Shown piece by piece: positions 15,001 to 28,800 of a stretch of 64,000 bases of DNA. The notes beneath the pieces are model-generated. The model did no database searches and was not told the DNA's origin. It saw only the letters and a list, made by a program, of their open reading frames with translations. Position 1 is the first letter of the stretch. The number at the start of each line of letters is the position of its first letter. The position numbers and the translations under genes are program-made. Source of the stretch: Amphiduros pacificus (lineage: Eukaryota > Annelida > Polychaeta > Phyllodocida > Hesionidae); the NCBI GenBank assembly GCA_949316495.1, contig OX439007.1, positions 7,158,049 to 7,222,048 of the forward strand, written 5' to 3'.

Positions 15001-18000
15001 TGGCCCTGATAAACTACAATCACAGTCCCTGACCATTACCAATAACTGCTTTATTTCTGTCCTGGTGTGGCCCTGATAAACTACAATCACAGTCCCTGAC
15101 CAATACCAACAACTGCTTTATTTCTGTCCTGGTCTGGCCCTGATAAACTACAATCACAGTCCCTGACCAATACCAATAACTGCTTTATTTCTGTCCTGGT
15201 GTGGCCCTGATAAACTACAATCACAGTCCCTGACCAATACCAATAACTGCTTTATTTCTGTCCTGGTGTGGCCCTGAAAAACTACAATCACAGTCCCTGA
15301 CCAATACCAACAACTGCTTTATTTCTGTCCTGGTCTGGCCCTGATAAACTACAATCACAGTCCCTGACCAATACCAACAACTGCTTTATTTCTGGCCTGG
15401 TGTGGCCCTGATAAACTACAATCACAGTCCCTGACCAATACCAACAACTGCTTTATTTCTGCCCTGGTGTGGCCCTGATAAACTACAATCACAGTCCCTG
15501 ACCAATACCAACAACTGCTTTATTTCTGCCCTGGTGGGGCCCTGATAAACTACAATCACAGTCCCTGACCAATACCAACAACTGCTTTATTTCTGTCCTG
15601 GTGTGGCCCTGATAAACTACAATCACAGTCCCTGACCAATACCAATAACTGCTTTATTTCTGTCCTGGTGTGGCCCTGATAAACTACAATCACAGTCCCT
15701 GACCAATACCAACAACTGCTTTATTTCTGTCCTGGTGTGGCCCTGATAAACTACAATCACAGTCCCTGACCAATACCAACAACTGCTTTATTTCTGTCCT
15801 GGTCTGGCCCTGATAAACTACAATCACAGTCCCTGACCATTACCAATAACTGCTTTATTTCTGTCCTGGTGTGGCCCTGATAAACTACAATCACAGTCCC
15901 TGACCAATACCAACAACTGCTTTATTTCTGCCCTGGTGGGGCCCTGATAAACTACAACCACAGTCCCTGACCAATACCAACAACTGCTTTATTTCTGCCC
16001 TGGTGTGTTCCTGATAAACTACAATCACAGTCCCTGACCAATACCAATAACTGCTTTATTTCTGCCCTGGTGGGGCCCTGATAAACTACAATCACAGTCC
16101 CTGACCAATACCTACAACTGCTTTATTTCTGCCCTGGTGTGGCCCTGATAAACTACAATCACAGTCCCTGACCAATACCAACAACTGCTTTATTTCTGGC
16201 CTGGTGTGGCCCTGATAAACTACAATCACAGTCCCTGACCAATACCAACAACTGCTTTATTTCTGGCCTGGTCTGGCCCTGATAAACTACAATCACAGTC
16301 CCTGACCAATACCAATAACTGCTTTATTTCTGCCCTGGTCTGGCCCTGATAAACTACAATCACAGTCCCTGACCAATACCAATAACTGCTTTATTTCTGT
16401 CCTGGTGTGGCCCTGATAAACTATAATCACAGTCCCTGACCAATACCAACAACTGCTTTATTTCTGTCCTGGTGTGGCCCTGATAAACTACAATCACAGT
16501 CCCTGACCAATACCAATAACTGCTTTATTTCTGCCCTGGTGTGGCCCTGATAAACTACAATCACAGTCCCTGACCAATACCAACAACTGCTTTATTTCTG
16601 TCCTGGTGTGGCCCTGATAAACTACAATCACAGTCCCTGACCAATACCAACAACTGCTTTATTTCTGGCCTGGTGTGGCCCTGATAAACTACAATCACAG
16701 TCCCTGACCAATACCAACAACTGCTTTATTTCTGGCCTGGTGTGGCCCTGATAAACTACAATCACAGTTCCTGACCAATAACTGCTTTATTTCTGGCCTG
16801 GTGTGGCCCGATAAACTACAATCACAGTTCCTGACCAATACCAACAACTGCTTTATTTCTGCCCTGGTGTGGCCCTGATAAACTACAATCACAGTCCCTG
16901 ACCAATACCAACAACTGCTTTATTTCTGCCCTGGTGGGGCCCTGATAAACTACAACCACAGTCCCTGACCAATACCAACAACTGCTTTATTTCTGCCCTG
17001 GTGTGTTCCTGATAAACTACAATCACAGTCCCTGACCAATACCAATAACTGCTTTATTTCTGGCCTGGTGTGGCCCTGATAAACTACAATCACAGTCCCT
17101 GACCAATACCAACGACTGCTTTATTTCTGGCCTGCTCTGGCCCTGATAAACTACAATCACAGTCCCTGACCAATACCAATAACTGCTTTATTTCTGTCCT
17201 GGTGTAGCCCTGATAAACTACAATCACAGTCCCTGACCAATACCAACAACTGCTTTATTTCTGGCCTGGTGTGGCCCGATAAACTACAATCACAGTTCCT
17301 GACCAATACCAACAACTGCTTTATTTCTGCCCTGGTGTGGCCCTGATAAACTACAATCACAGTCCCTGACCAATACCAACAACTGCTTTATTTCTGCCCT
17401 GGTGGGGCCCTGATAAACTACAACCACAGTCCCTGACCAATACCAACAACTGCTTTATTTCTGCCCTGGTGTGTTCCTGATAAACTACAATCACAGTCCC
17501 TGACCAATACCAATAACTGCTTTATTTCTGCCCTGGTGGGGCCCTGATAAACTACAATCACAGTCCCTGACCAATACCTACAACTGCTTTATTTCTGCCC
17601 TGGTGTGTTCCTGATAAACTACAATCACAGTCCCTGACCAATACCAACAACTGCATTATTTCTGCCCTGGTGTGGCCCGATAAACTACAATCACAGTCCC
17701 TGACCAATACCAACAACTGCATTATTTCTGCCCTGGTGGGGCCCTGATAAACTACAATCACAGTCCCTGACCAAAACCAACAACTGCTTTATTTCTGCCC
17801 TGGTGTGGCCCTGATAAACTACAATCACAGTCCCTGACCATTACCAATAACTGCTTTATTTCTGGCCTGGTGTGTTCCTGATAAACTACAATCACAGTCC
17901 CTGACCATTACCAACAACTGCTTTATTTCTGCCCTGGTGTGGCCCTGATAAACTACAATCACAGTCCCTGACCAATACCAATAACTGCTTTATTTCTGTC

Positions 18001-21000
18001 CTGGTGTGGCCCTGATAAACTACAATCACAGTCCCTGACCAATACCAACAACTGCTTTATTTCTGTCCTGGTGTGGCCCTGATAAACTACAATCACAGTC
18101 CCTGACCATTACCAATAACTGCTTTATTTCTGCCCTGGTGGGGCCCTGATAAACTACAATCACAGTCCCTGACCAATACCAATAACTGCTTTATTTCTGC
18201 CCTGGTGTGGCCCTGATAAACTACAATCACAGTCCCTGACCATTACCAACAACTGCTTTATTTCTGGCCTGGTGTGGCCCTGATAAACTACAATCACAGT
18301 CCCTGACCAATACCAATAACTGCTTTATTTCTGTCCTGGTGTGGCCCTGATAAACTACAATCACAGTCCCTGACCATTACCAACAACTGCTTTATTTCTG
18401 GCCCGGTCTGGCCCTGATAAACTACAATCACAGTCCCTGACCAATACCAACAACTGCTTTATTTCTGTCCTGGTCTGGCCCTGATAAACTACAATCACAG
18501 TCCCTGACCAATACCAATAACTGCTTTATTTCTGTCCTGGTGTGGCCCTGATAAACTACAATCACAGTCCCTGACCAATACCAACAACTGCTTTATTTCT
18601 GTCCTGGTCTGGCCCTGATAAACTACAATCACAGTCCCTGACCAATACCAACAACTGCTTTATTTCTGCCCTGGTGGGGCCCTGATAAACTACAATCACA
18701 GTCCCTGACCATTACCAATAACTGCTTTATTTCTGTCCTGGTGTGGCCCTGATAAACTACAATCACAGTCCCTGACCAATACCAACAACTGCTTTATTTC
18801 TGTCCTGGTGTGGCCCTGATAAACTACAATCACAGTCCCTGACCAATACCAACAACTGCTTTATTTCTTTCCTGGTCTGGCCCTGATAAACTACAATCAC
18901 AGTCCCTGACCATTACCAATAACTGCTTTATTTCTGTCCTGGTGTGGCCCTGATAAACTACAATCACAGTCCCTGACCAATACCAACAACTGCTTTATTT
19001 CTGTCCTGGTCTGGCCCTGATAAACTACAATCACAGTCCCTGACCATTACCAATAACTGCTTTATTTCTGTCCTGGTGTGGCCCTGATAAACTACAATCA
19101 CAGTCCCTGACCAATACCAACAACTGCTTTATTTCTGTCCTGGTCTGGCCCTGATAAACTACAATCACAGTCCCTGACCAATACCAATAACTGCTTTATT
19201 TCTGTCCTGGTGTGGCCCTGATAAACTACAATCACAGTCCCTGACCAATACCAATAACTGCTTTATTTCTGTCCTGGTGTGGCCCTGAAAAACTACAATC
19301 ACAGTCCCTGACCAATACCAACAACTGCTTTATTTCTGTCCTGGTCTGGCCCTGATAAACTACAATCACAGTCCCTGACCAATACCAACAACTGCTTTAT
19401 TTCTGGCCTGGTGTGGCCCTGATAAACTACAATCACAGTCCCTGACCAATACCAACAACTGCTTTATTTCTGCCCTGGTGTGGCCCTGATAAACTACAAT
19501 CACAGTCCCTGACCAATACCAACAACTGCTTTATTTCTGCCCTGGTGGGGCCCTGATAAACTACAATCACAGTCCCTGACCAATACCAACAACTGCTTTA
19601 TTTCTGTCCTGGTGTGGCCCTGATAAACTACAATCACAGTCCCTGACCAATACCAATAACTGCTTTATTTCTGTCCTGGTGTGGCCCTGATAAACTACAA
19701 TCACAGTCCCTGACCAATACCAACAACTGCTTTATTTCTGTCCTGGTGTGGCCCTGATAAACTACAATCACAGTCCCTGACCAATACCAACAACTGCTTT
19801 ATTTCTGTCCTGGTCTGGCCCTGATAAACTACAATCACAGTCCCTGACCATTACCAATAACTGCTTTATTTCTGTCCTGGTCTGGCCCTGATAAACTACA
19901 ATCACAGTCCCTGACCAATACCAACAACTGCTTTATTTCTGTCCTGGTCTGGCCCTGATAAACTACAATCACAGTCCCTGACCAATACCAACAACTGCTT
20001 TATTTCTGTCCTGGTCTGGCCCTGATAAACTACAATCACAGTCCCTGACCAATACCAATAACTGCTTTATTTCTGTCCTGGTGTGGCCCTGATAAACTAC
20101 AATCACAGTCCCTGACCAATACCAATAACTGCTTTATTTCTGTCCTGGTGTGGCCCTGATAAACTACAATCACAGTCCCTGACCAATACCAATAACTGCT
20201 TTATTTCTGTCCTGGTGTGGCCCTGAAAAACTACAATCACAGTCCCTGACCAATACCAACAACTGCTTTATTTCTGTCCTGGTCTGGCCCTGATAAACTA
20301 CAATCACAGTCCCTGACCAATACCAACAACTGCTTTATTTCTGGCCTGGTGTGGCCCTGATAAACTACAATCACAGTCCCTGACCAATACCAACAACTGC
20401 TTTATTTCTGCCCTGGTGTGGCCCTGATAAACTACAATCACAGTCCCTGACCAATACCAACAACTGCTTTATTTCTGCCCTGGTGGGGCCCTGATAAACT
20501 ACAATCACAGTCCCTGACCAATACCAACAACTGCTTTATTTCTGTCCTGGTGTGGCCCTGATAAACTACAATCACAGTCCCTGACCAATACCAACAACTG
20601 CTTTATTTCTGTCCTGGTGTGGCCCTGATAAACTACAATCACAGTCCCTGACCAATACCAACAACTGCTTTATTTCTGTCCTGGTCTGGCCCTGATAAAC
20701 TACAATCACAGTCCCTGACCATTACCAATAACTGCTTTATTTCTGTCCTGGTCTGGCCCTGATAAACTACAATCACAGTCCCTGACCAATACCAACAACT
20801 GCTTTATTTCTGTCCTGGTCTGGCCCTGATAAACTACAATCACAGTCCCTGACCAATACCAATAACTGCTTTATTTCTGTCCTGGTGTGGCCCTGATAAA
20901 CTACAATCACAGTCCCTGACCAATACCAATAACTGCTTTATTTCTGTCCTGGTGTGGCCCTGATAAACTACAATCACAGTCCCTGACCAATACCAACAAC

Positions 21001-24000
21001 TGCTTTATTTCTGTCCTGGTGTGGCCCTGATAAACTACAATCACAGTCCCTGACCAATACCAACAACTGCTTTATTTCTGGCCTGGTGTGGCCCTGATAA
21101 ACTACAATCACAGTCCCTGACCAATACCAACAACTGCTTTATTTCTGGCCTGGTGTGGCCCTGATAAACTACAATCACAGTCCCTGACCATTACCAACAA
21201 CTGCTTTATTTCTGGCCTGGTCTGGCCCTGATAAACTACAATCACAGTCCCTGACCAATACCAACAACTGCTTTATTTCTGTCCTGGTCTGGCCCTGATA
21301 AACTACAATCACAGTCCCTGACCAATACCAACAACTGCTTTATTTCTGGCCTGGTGTGGCCCTGATAAACTACAATCACAGTCCCTGACCATTACCAACA
21401 ACTGCTTTATTTCTGGCCTGGTCTGGCCCTGATAAACTACAATCACAGTCCCTGACCAATACCAACAACTGCTTTATTTCTGGCCTGGTGTGGCCCTGAT
21501 AAACTACAATCACAGTCCCTGACCATTACCAACAACTGCTTTATTTCTGGCCTGGTCTGGCCCTGATAAACTACAATCACAGTCCCTGACCAATACCAAC
21601 AACTGCTTTATTTCTGCCCTGGTGTGGCCCTGATAAACTACAATCACAGTCCCTGACCAATACCAACAACTGCTTTATTTCTGTCCTGGTGTGGCCCTGA
21701 TAAACTACAATCACAGTCCCTGACCAATACCAACAACTGCATATTTCTGGCCTGGTGTGGCCCTGATAAACTACAATCACAGTCCCTGACCAATACCAAC
21801 AACTGCTTTATTTCTGGCCTGGTGTGGCCCTGATAAACTACAATCACAGTCCCTGACCAATACCAACAACTGCTTTATTTCTGGCCTGGTGTGGCCCTGA
21901 TAAACTACAATCACAGTCCCTGACCAATACCAACAACTGCTTTATTTCTGGCCTGGTGTGGCCCTGATAAACTACAATCACAGTCCCTGACCAATACCAA
22001 CAACTGCTTTATTTCTGTCCTGGTCTGGCCCTGATAAACTACAATCACAGTCCCTGACCAATACCAATAACTGCTTTATTTCTGTCCTGGTGTGGCCCTG
22101 ATAAACTACAATCACAGTCCCTGACCAATACCAACAACTGCTTTATTTCTGTCCTGGTCTGGCCCTGATAAACTACAATCACAGTCCCTGACCAATACCA
22201 ACAACTGCTTTATTTCTGTCCTGGTGTGGCCCTGATAAACTACAATCACAGTCCCTGACCAATACCAACAACTGCTTTATTTCTGGCCTGGTGTGGCCCT
22301 GATAAACTACAATCACAGTCCCTGACCAATACCAACAACTGCTTTATTTCTGTCCTGGTCTGGCCCTGATAAACTACAATCACAGTCCCTGACCAATACC
22401 AACAACTGCTTTATTTCTGGCCTGGTGTGGCCCTGATAAACTACAATCACAGTCCCTGACCAATACCAACAACTGCTTTATTTCTGGCCTGGTGTGGCCC
22501 TGATAAACTACAATCACAGTCCCTGACCAATACCAACAACTGCTTTATTTCTGCCCTGGTCTGGCCCTGATAAACTACAATCACAGTCCCTGACCAATAC
22601 CAACAACTGCTTTATTTCTGGCCTGGTCTGGCCCTGATAAACTACAATCACAGTCCCTGACCAATACCAACAGCTGCTTTATTTCTGCCCTGGTGTGGCC
22701 CTGATAAACTACAATCACAGTCCCTGACCAATACCAACAACTGCTTTATTTCTGGCCTGGTGTGGCCCTGATAAACTACAATCACAGTCCCTGACCAATA
22801 CCAACAACTGCTTTATTTCTGGCCTGGTCTGGCCCTGATAAACTACAATCACAGTCCCTGACCAATACCAATAACTGCTTTATTTCTGCCCTGGTCTGGC
22901 CCTGATAAACTACAATCACAGTCCCTGACCAATACCAATAACTGCTTTATTTCTGTCCTGGTGTGGCCCTGATAAACTACAATCACAGTCCCTGACCAAT
23001 ACCAACAACTGCTTTATTTCTGTCCTGGTGTGGCCCTGATAAACTACAATCACAGTCCCTGACCAATACCAATAACTGCTTTATTTCTGCCCTGGTGTGG
23101 CCCTGATAAACTACAATCACAGTCCCTGACCAATACCAACAACTGCTTTATTTCTGTCCTGGTGTGGCCCTGATAAACTACAATCACAGTCCCTGACCAA
23201 TACCAACAACTGCTTTATTTCTGGCCTGGTGTGGCCCTGATAAACTACAATCACAGTCCCTGACCAATACCAACAACTGCTTTATTTCTGGCCTGGTGTG
23301 GCCCTGATAAACTACAATCACAGTTCCTGACCAATAACTGCTTTATTTCTGGCCTGGTGTGGCCCGATAAACTACAATCACAGTTCCTGACCAATACCAA
23401 CAACTGCTTTATTTCTGCCCTGGTGTGGCCCTGATAAACTACAATCACAGTCCCTGACCAATACCAACAACTGCTTTATTTCTGCCCTGGTGGGGCCCTG
23501 ATAAACTACAACCACAGTCCCTGACCAATACCAACAACTGCTTTATTTCTGCCCTGGTGTGTTCCTGATAAACTACAATCACAGTCCCTGACCAATACCA
23601 ATAACTGCTTTATTTCTGGCCTGGTGTGGCCCTGATAAACTACAATCACAGTCCCTGACCAATACCAACGACTGCTTTATTTCTGGCCTGCTCTGGCCCT
23701 GATAAACTACAATCACAGTCCCTGACCAATACCAATAACTGCTTTATTTCTGTCCTGGTGTGGCCCTGATAAACTACAATCACAGTCCCTGACCAATACC
23801 AACAACTGCTTTATTTCTGGCCTGGTGTGGCCCGATAAACTACAATCACAGTTCCTGACCAATACCAACAACTGCTTTATTTCTGCCCTGGTGTGGCCCT
23901 GATAAACTACAATCACAGTCCCTGACCAATACCAACAACTGCTTTATTTCTGCCCTGGTGGGGCCCTGATAAACTACAACCACAGTCCCTGACCAATACC

Positions 24001-25196
24001 AACAACTGCTTTATTTCTGCCCTGGTGTGTTCCTGATAAACTACAATCACAGTCCCTGACCAATACCAATAACTGCTTTATTTCTGCCCTGGTGGGGCCC
24101 TGATAAACTACAATCACAGTCCCTGACCAATACCTACAACTGCTTTATTTCTGCCCTGGTGTGTTCCTGATAAACTACAATCACAGTCCCTGACCAATAC
24201 CAACAACTGCATTATTTCTGCCCTGGTGTGGCCCGATAAACTACAATCACAGTCCCTGACCAATACCAACAACTGCATTATTTCTGCCCTGGTGGGGCCC
24301 TGATAAACTACAATCACAGTCCCTGACCAATACCAACAACTGCTTTATTTCTGCCCTGGTGTGGCCCTGATAAACTACAATCACAGTCCCTGACCATTAC
24401 CAATAACTGCTTTATTTCTGCCCTGGTGTGTTCCTGATAAACTACAATCACAGTCCCTGACCATTACCAACAACTGCTTTATTTCTGCCCTGGTGTGGCC
24501 CTGATAAACTACAATCACAGTCCCTGACCAATACCAATAACTGCTTTATTTCTGTCCTGGTGTGGCCCTGATAAACTACAATCACAGTCCCTGACCAATA
24601 CCAACAACTGCTTTATTTCTGTCCTGGTGTGGCCCTGATAAACTACAATCACAGTCCCTGACCATTACCAATAACTGCTTTATTTCTGCCCTGGTGGGGC
24701 CCTGATAAACTACAATCACAGTCCCTGACCAATACCAATAACTGCTTTATTTCTGCCCTGGTGTGGCCCTGATAAACTACAATCACAGTCCCTGACCAAT
24801 ACCAACAACTGCTTTATTTCTGTCCTGGTGTGGCCCTGATAAACTACAATCACAGTCCCTGACCAATACCAACAACTGCTTTATTTCTGCCCTGGTGGGG
24901 CCCTGATAAACTACAATCACAGTCCCTGACCAATACCAACAACTGCTTTATTTCTGCCCTGGTGTGGCCCTGATAAACTACAATCACAGTCCCTGACCAA
25001 TACCAATAACTGCTTTATTTCTGTCCTGGTGTGGCCCTGATAAACTACAATCACAGTCCCTGACCAATACCAATAACTGCTTTATTTCTGTCCTGGTGTG
25101 GCCCTGATAAACTACAATCACAGTCCCTGACCAATACCAACAACCGCTTTATTTCTGCCCTGGTGTGTTCCTGATAAACTACAATCACAGTTCCTG
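1..25196. repeat. 67-bp satellite array, about 375 copies
   Basis: A head-to-tail array of a 67-bp unit fills the first 25 kb without interruption and is cut by the left edge of the window. The unit contains the core GATAAACTACAATCACAG followed by a CCCTGACCA(A/T)TACCAA(C/T)AACTGC segment. Copies differ at a few fixed sites: GTGTGG, GTCTGG or GTGGGG; TGTCC, TGCCC or TGGCC; CAA or TAA. A few have one-base indels. Larger blocks recur inside the array (see findings), so it has higher-order structure. Because 67 is not a multiple of three, each frame stays open for about three units and then stops; the many 67-codon frames are artefacts. On the minus strand each unit carries AATAAA. I see no transposon or gene inside. 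The array ends in unique sequence about 650 bp beyond the stop codon of the minus-strand gene. Confidence 0.98.
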
Positions 25197-25840
25197 TCTT
25201 CATTTACACTTCCTTTTATCTCTTCTATATTTGGTTCCATCTTTGCAAAACAATTTACAAGTTCGATAATGAATCGATAAAACAAATAAAATAGACAGAA
25301 TAATGTACTGTTAATATTTCAATGTATTGATGATGCAGACATGAGAAAAATCATTGTAAAGTTTATAAAGCTCTTCTCACGTCGCCTTTACAATTTTGGA
25401 AGACAATTTAAGGAGTGAAAGTTTAAAACTTGATATTTTGAAACTTAAATCAATGTATCTGTTAAACATCATGATGCTCCATTTAATTATGCCTTTATAT
25501 GAAGAAATAACACATTAATGTTTTAATTAAAGGAAATCATACAATTTATTTAGTTTGCACATGAAGTTTACAAAATAATCATATGTATGTCTTGGTAAAA
25601 TGAGGAGTAAATGCAAAATATAATCCTTGAAAATCAATTAAATTTGCATGTCTTGATAATGGGATAAATATGCAATAAAACTGGAACAAATGAACCTATG
25701 TACATGTACTACATGCTCAAGTTATCACAATAACAATCAAATCCAACAGAGTATTACTTTTGGGGGTATAATGATTGAAATCTGTAGGATCCGATTAAGG
25801 TACTAGTGAACAAATAGTTTTGGTAGTGATTTGATAATCC
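25197..25840 (-). other. 3' UTR and flank of the minus-strand gene
   Basis: Unique AT-rich sequence between the satellite and the stop codon of the secreted-protein gene. Reading on the minus strand, an AATAAA hexamer lies at 25545-25550, about 290 nt past the stop, and is the best visible polyadenylation signal before the satellite begins. I see no other gene here. Confidence 0.5.
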
Positions 25841-28800
25841 TCATGATTGAAGACAGTCTATTTTGCCACGATAACCTGAAAAAATCAAATACAAATTTTA
25901 TCATGATGAAATACATACATTTTTATGGTATTGCTCAAGATAACAGGCAGATTAAACAATGTCTCATCTGGTATTAGCTTCCATTTTACTCTAAACTGTA
26001 GGTGGTATGTCAATATCGGGGATGTTTTACCATGTCTTCTTTGTGAGCGTTTACAGATTCTTTCAAACTCTCCAGAAACCATCATCTCATGGAATGCTGT
26101 GCTCCACCAAGTCAGCATTTCATTGCCATACTGACCCATCACCGACAGCCCTGCAAAACAATACAAAATAACCTTTTTGGCACCTTTCATCCTCAATGCA
26201 ATTTCAATTTAACTTTTGTTTATCCACCCAGGGGTCTTGATGTCTACCAACATTGTATCTGAATAATCCATTTTATGTGGTTCACTTACTCTTGGGCTTT
26301 CATCAACCTCGCTTTGTACATTATTCCAGAGATTTTCAAATGTTCATATACTGTAGCATATTCCATCCAGAGGTCTATGAATACACATACCTTGTGTGGT
26401 ACATTCCATCCAGGGGTCTACCCATCTCCATACCTTGTGTGGTACATTCCATCCAGGGGTCTACCTGTCTACATACCTTGTGTGGTACATTCCATCCAGG
26501 GGTCCACCGGTCTACATACCTTGTGTGGTACATTCCATCCAGGGGTCTACCGGTCTACATACCTTGTGTAGTACATTCCATCGTGGGGTCTACCTATCTA
26601 CCTATCGTTCTGCGCATGCGTTGAGAGTGGAATGGCGGCTTTCATTTGAGCTCCGATAAAATCGTCCTTCTTGGTCGATTTTCTGGAGTCTATTGCTAGT
26701 CTATCGCCACACTTTCTCGCAGAGAACCCTGTCTATACAAAGGTCTATCTGATACCAGACTTATTGCAGGCTCTGACGGCAGTTTTGATTGGAAAACCGC
26801 TCGCGAGGGCGGGATCATACTGTGTTGTCTTTGCGAGGCACCGCGCTCACGAGTATCCACTCTTTGCTGCCTGTGTCGAGTGCTTGGTCTGATACCTTAT
26901 ACCCTCTGTATTCATAAAACTTGTTGCTCTTGGTGTCTAGAATCACCTTCAGACCCATCAGCAGCATATTTTGAAATTGCAGTGATTTTCGGACTTGTTC
27001 CGACGGTGGTTGTTGATACACAAACAAGGGGCTACTACCAGCCATTTTTTCTTGTTGTGACGCACCACCCGCTGTCTAATACACTTTCGCAAGCAACTAC
27101 GTAAGTAGTTCTTTCTTGCGATATACCTATTTATAGGTATATATACCAATCTAATTTGCACGCTATTCGTGTCTGGACACTTTTTCAGACGCTTCTAGGA
27201 GCAAATTCGGTATATTGAACTGATTTACAGTGTTTTTCGGACTTGTTCCGACGGTGGAAGAACAGAGCACTCGCTGCCTGCTCCACCCGCTGTACAAAGG
27301 AAAACCGCAAGCGGCTACCTACTTAGCCCTCTCTTGCAAAATACCTTTTGGTATAAATACCAATAGCTACAAATAAGTGGCATTTCTTTCAATTTAATAT
27401 CTTGGAAGATTAAAACATATAGCAAAGTACTGTTCCCTTCAGTCAATGATATAATTAACTATTACGTTAGTTCAAAATACAGAACGTGTCAATCGCTCAT
27501 ATAGTTGACCCGTATATATACACTTCATTGAGCTGAAGATTGAAAATTATTTCTTTTCTATTTATTGTTACTATTACGATAGTAAGAATCTACCACACGT
27601 CAGCTTTTCATAATACGCTGACCCGTGATCATTATTGGGTAAATAATCTGCAATATACGGAGTTCAAAATACAGAACGTGTCAATCGCTCATATAGCAAC
27701 TGACCCGTATATATACAAAGATATTACCTACCTGTTCAATGCTACACAATCATGGCTTTGTTTGTATATGTTCGTGTTTTAACATATACAACAAGATTTC
27801 TAACACAAATATTGAGACTCTATCCTTGCCCCACAATGGTATAGGATCGAGAAAAGTACTGTTATGTGATGAACATGCGAGCACGTTTAAGAAGAATTCT
27901 TCTCTGAGATATATTAATTTTAATATCATCTCAGCGGCCCAATTTCAATCATTACTTAACATTGTTGCTAACTCAAATATTAATATATTCGAGTCTGAGA
28001 ATGAAATTGAACTGTTCCCTTGTCAGTTTCGATGGGTGCTCGATACTTGTGAATACATAAAGTCGAACACACTACTATCCGTACATGGGGCAAGCAAGCT
28101 AAATTGTCAGTTCAATTTTGTTAGATATACACAAATATCGCACCCAAAGCATCTTTATTGGGAAAACATATTTATTCTGCCTCCTCGGCCACAAAAACAT
28201 AGACTGAACAACAAATATGTTGAGAGTCCATGCAATTCGTCAAAATCGTGCAGTTTTGGCAATATTATCAATACACATCCGTCTTCTGCTTCGACCAATC
28301 ACGTCTCAGGGCCGGCTCCAGCTACACGTGCTCGCTCTGCTCCACGTGGTCAGCCACGGATTGTAAATAAACAGCACTCTCGTATTAAAAAACCTAATAG
28401 AAACGGGAAGAAAACATTAAATATTGGATGTTGCAATGTACAGAGCATATCTAGCAAGATCCTGCCAGTAAAAGATTATTTTACTGAGCATGACCTTGAT
28501 GCCCTGTTCATGACTGAGACTTGGATGCATGACTCAAAATCTGACAAAGTCAAAAGTGAACTTAAAGAGGGGTCACTTGAATTTGAGTCTTTTCCTAGGA
28601 TTGGTCGCACAGGGGGAGGATTAGGGATTTTATACAAATCTGAACTCCCCTTCACAACCAATAGGGCCAACCAACCAGTAGTCACCACCATGGAGCTCAT
28701 GGAGTCATCCATCACATTGAAGGGAAAAAAGATAACATTTGTGGTGATATACAGACCTGAACCATCTGATCGGAATAGATATACCTACTCTGAGTTCTAT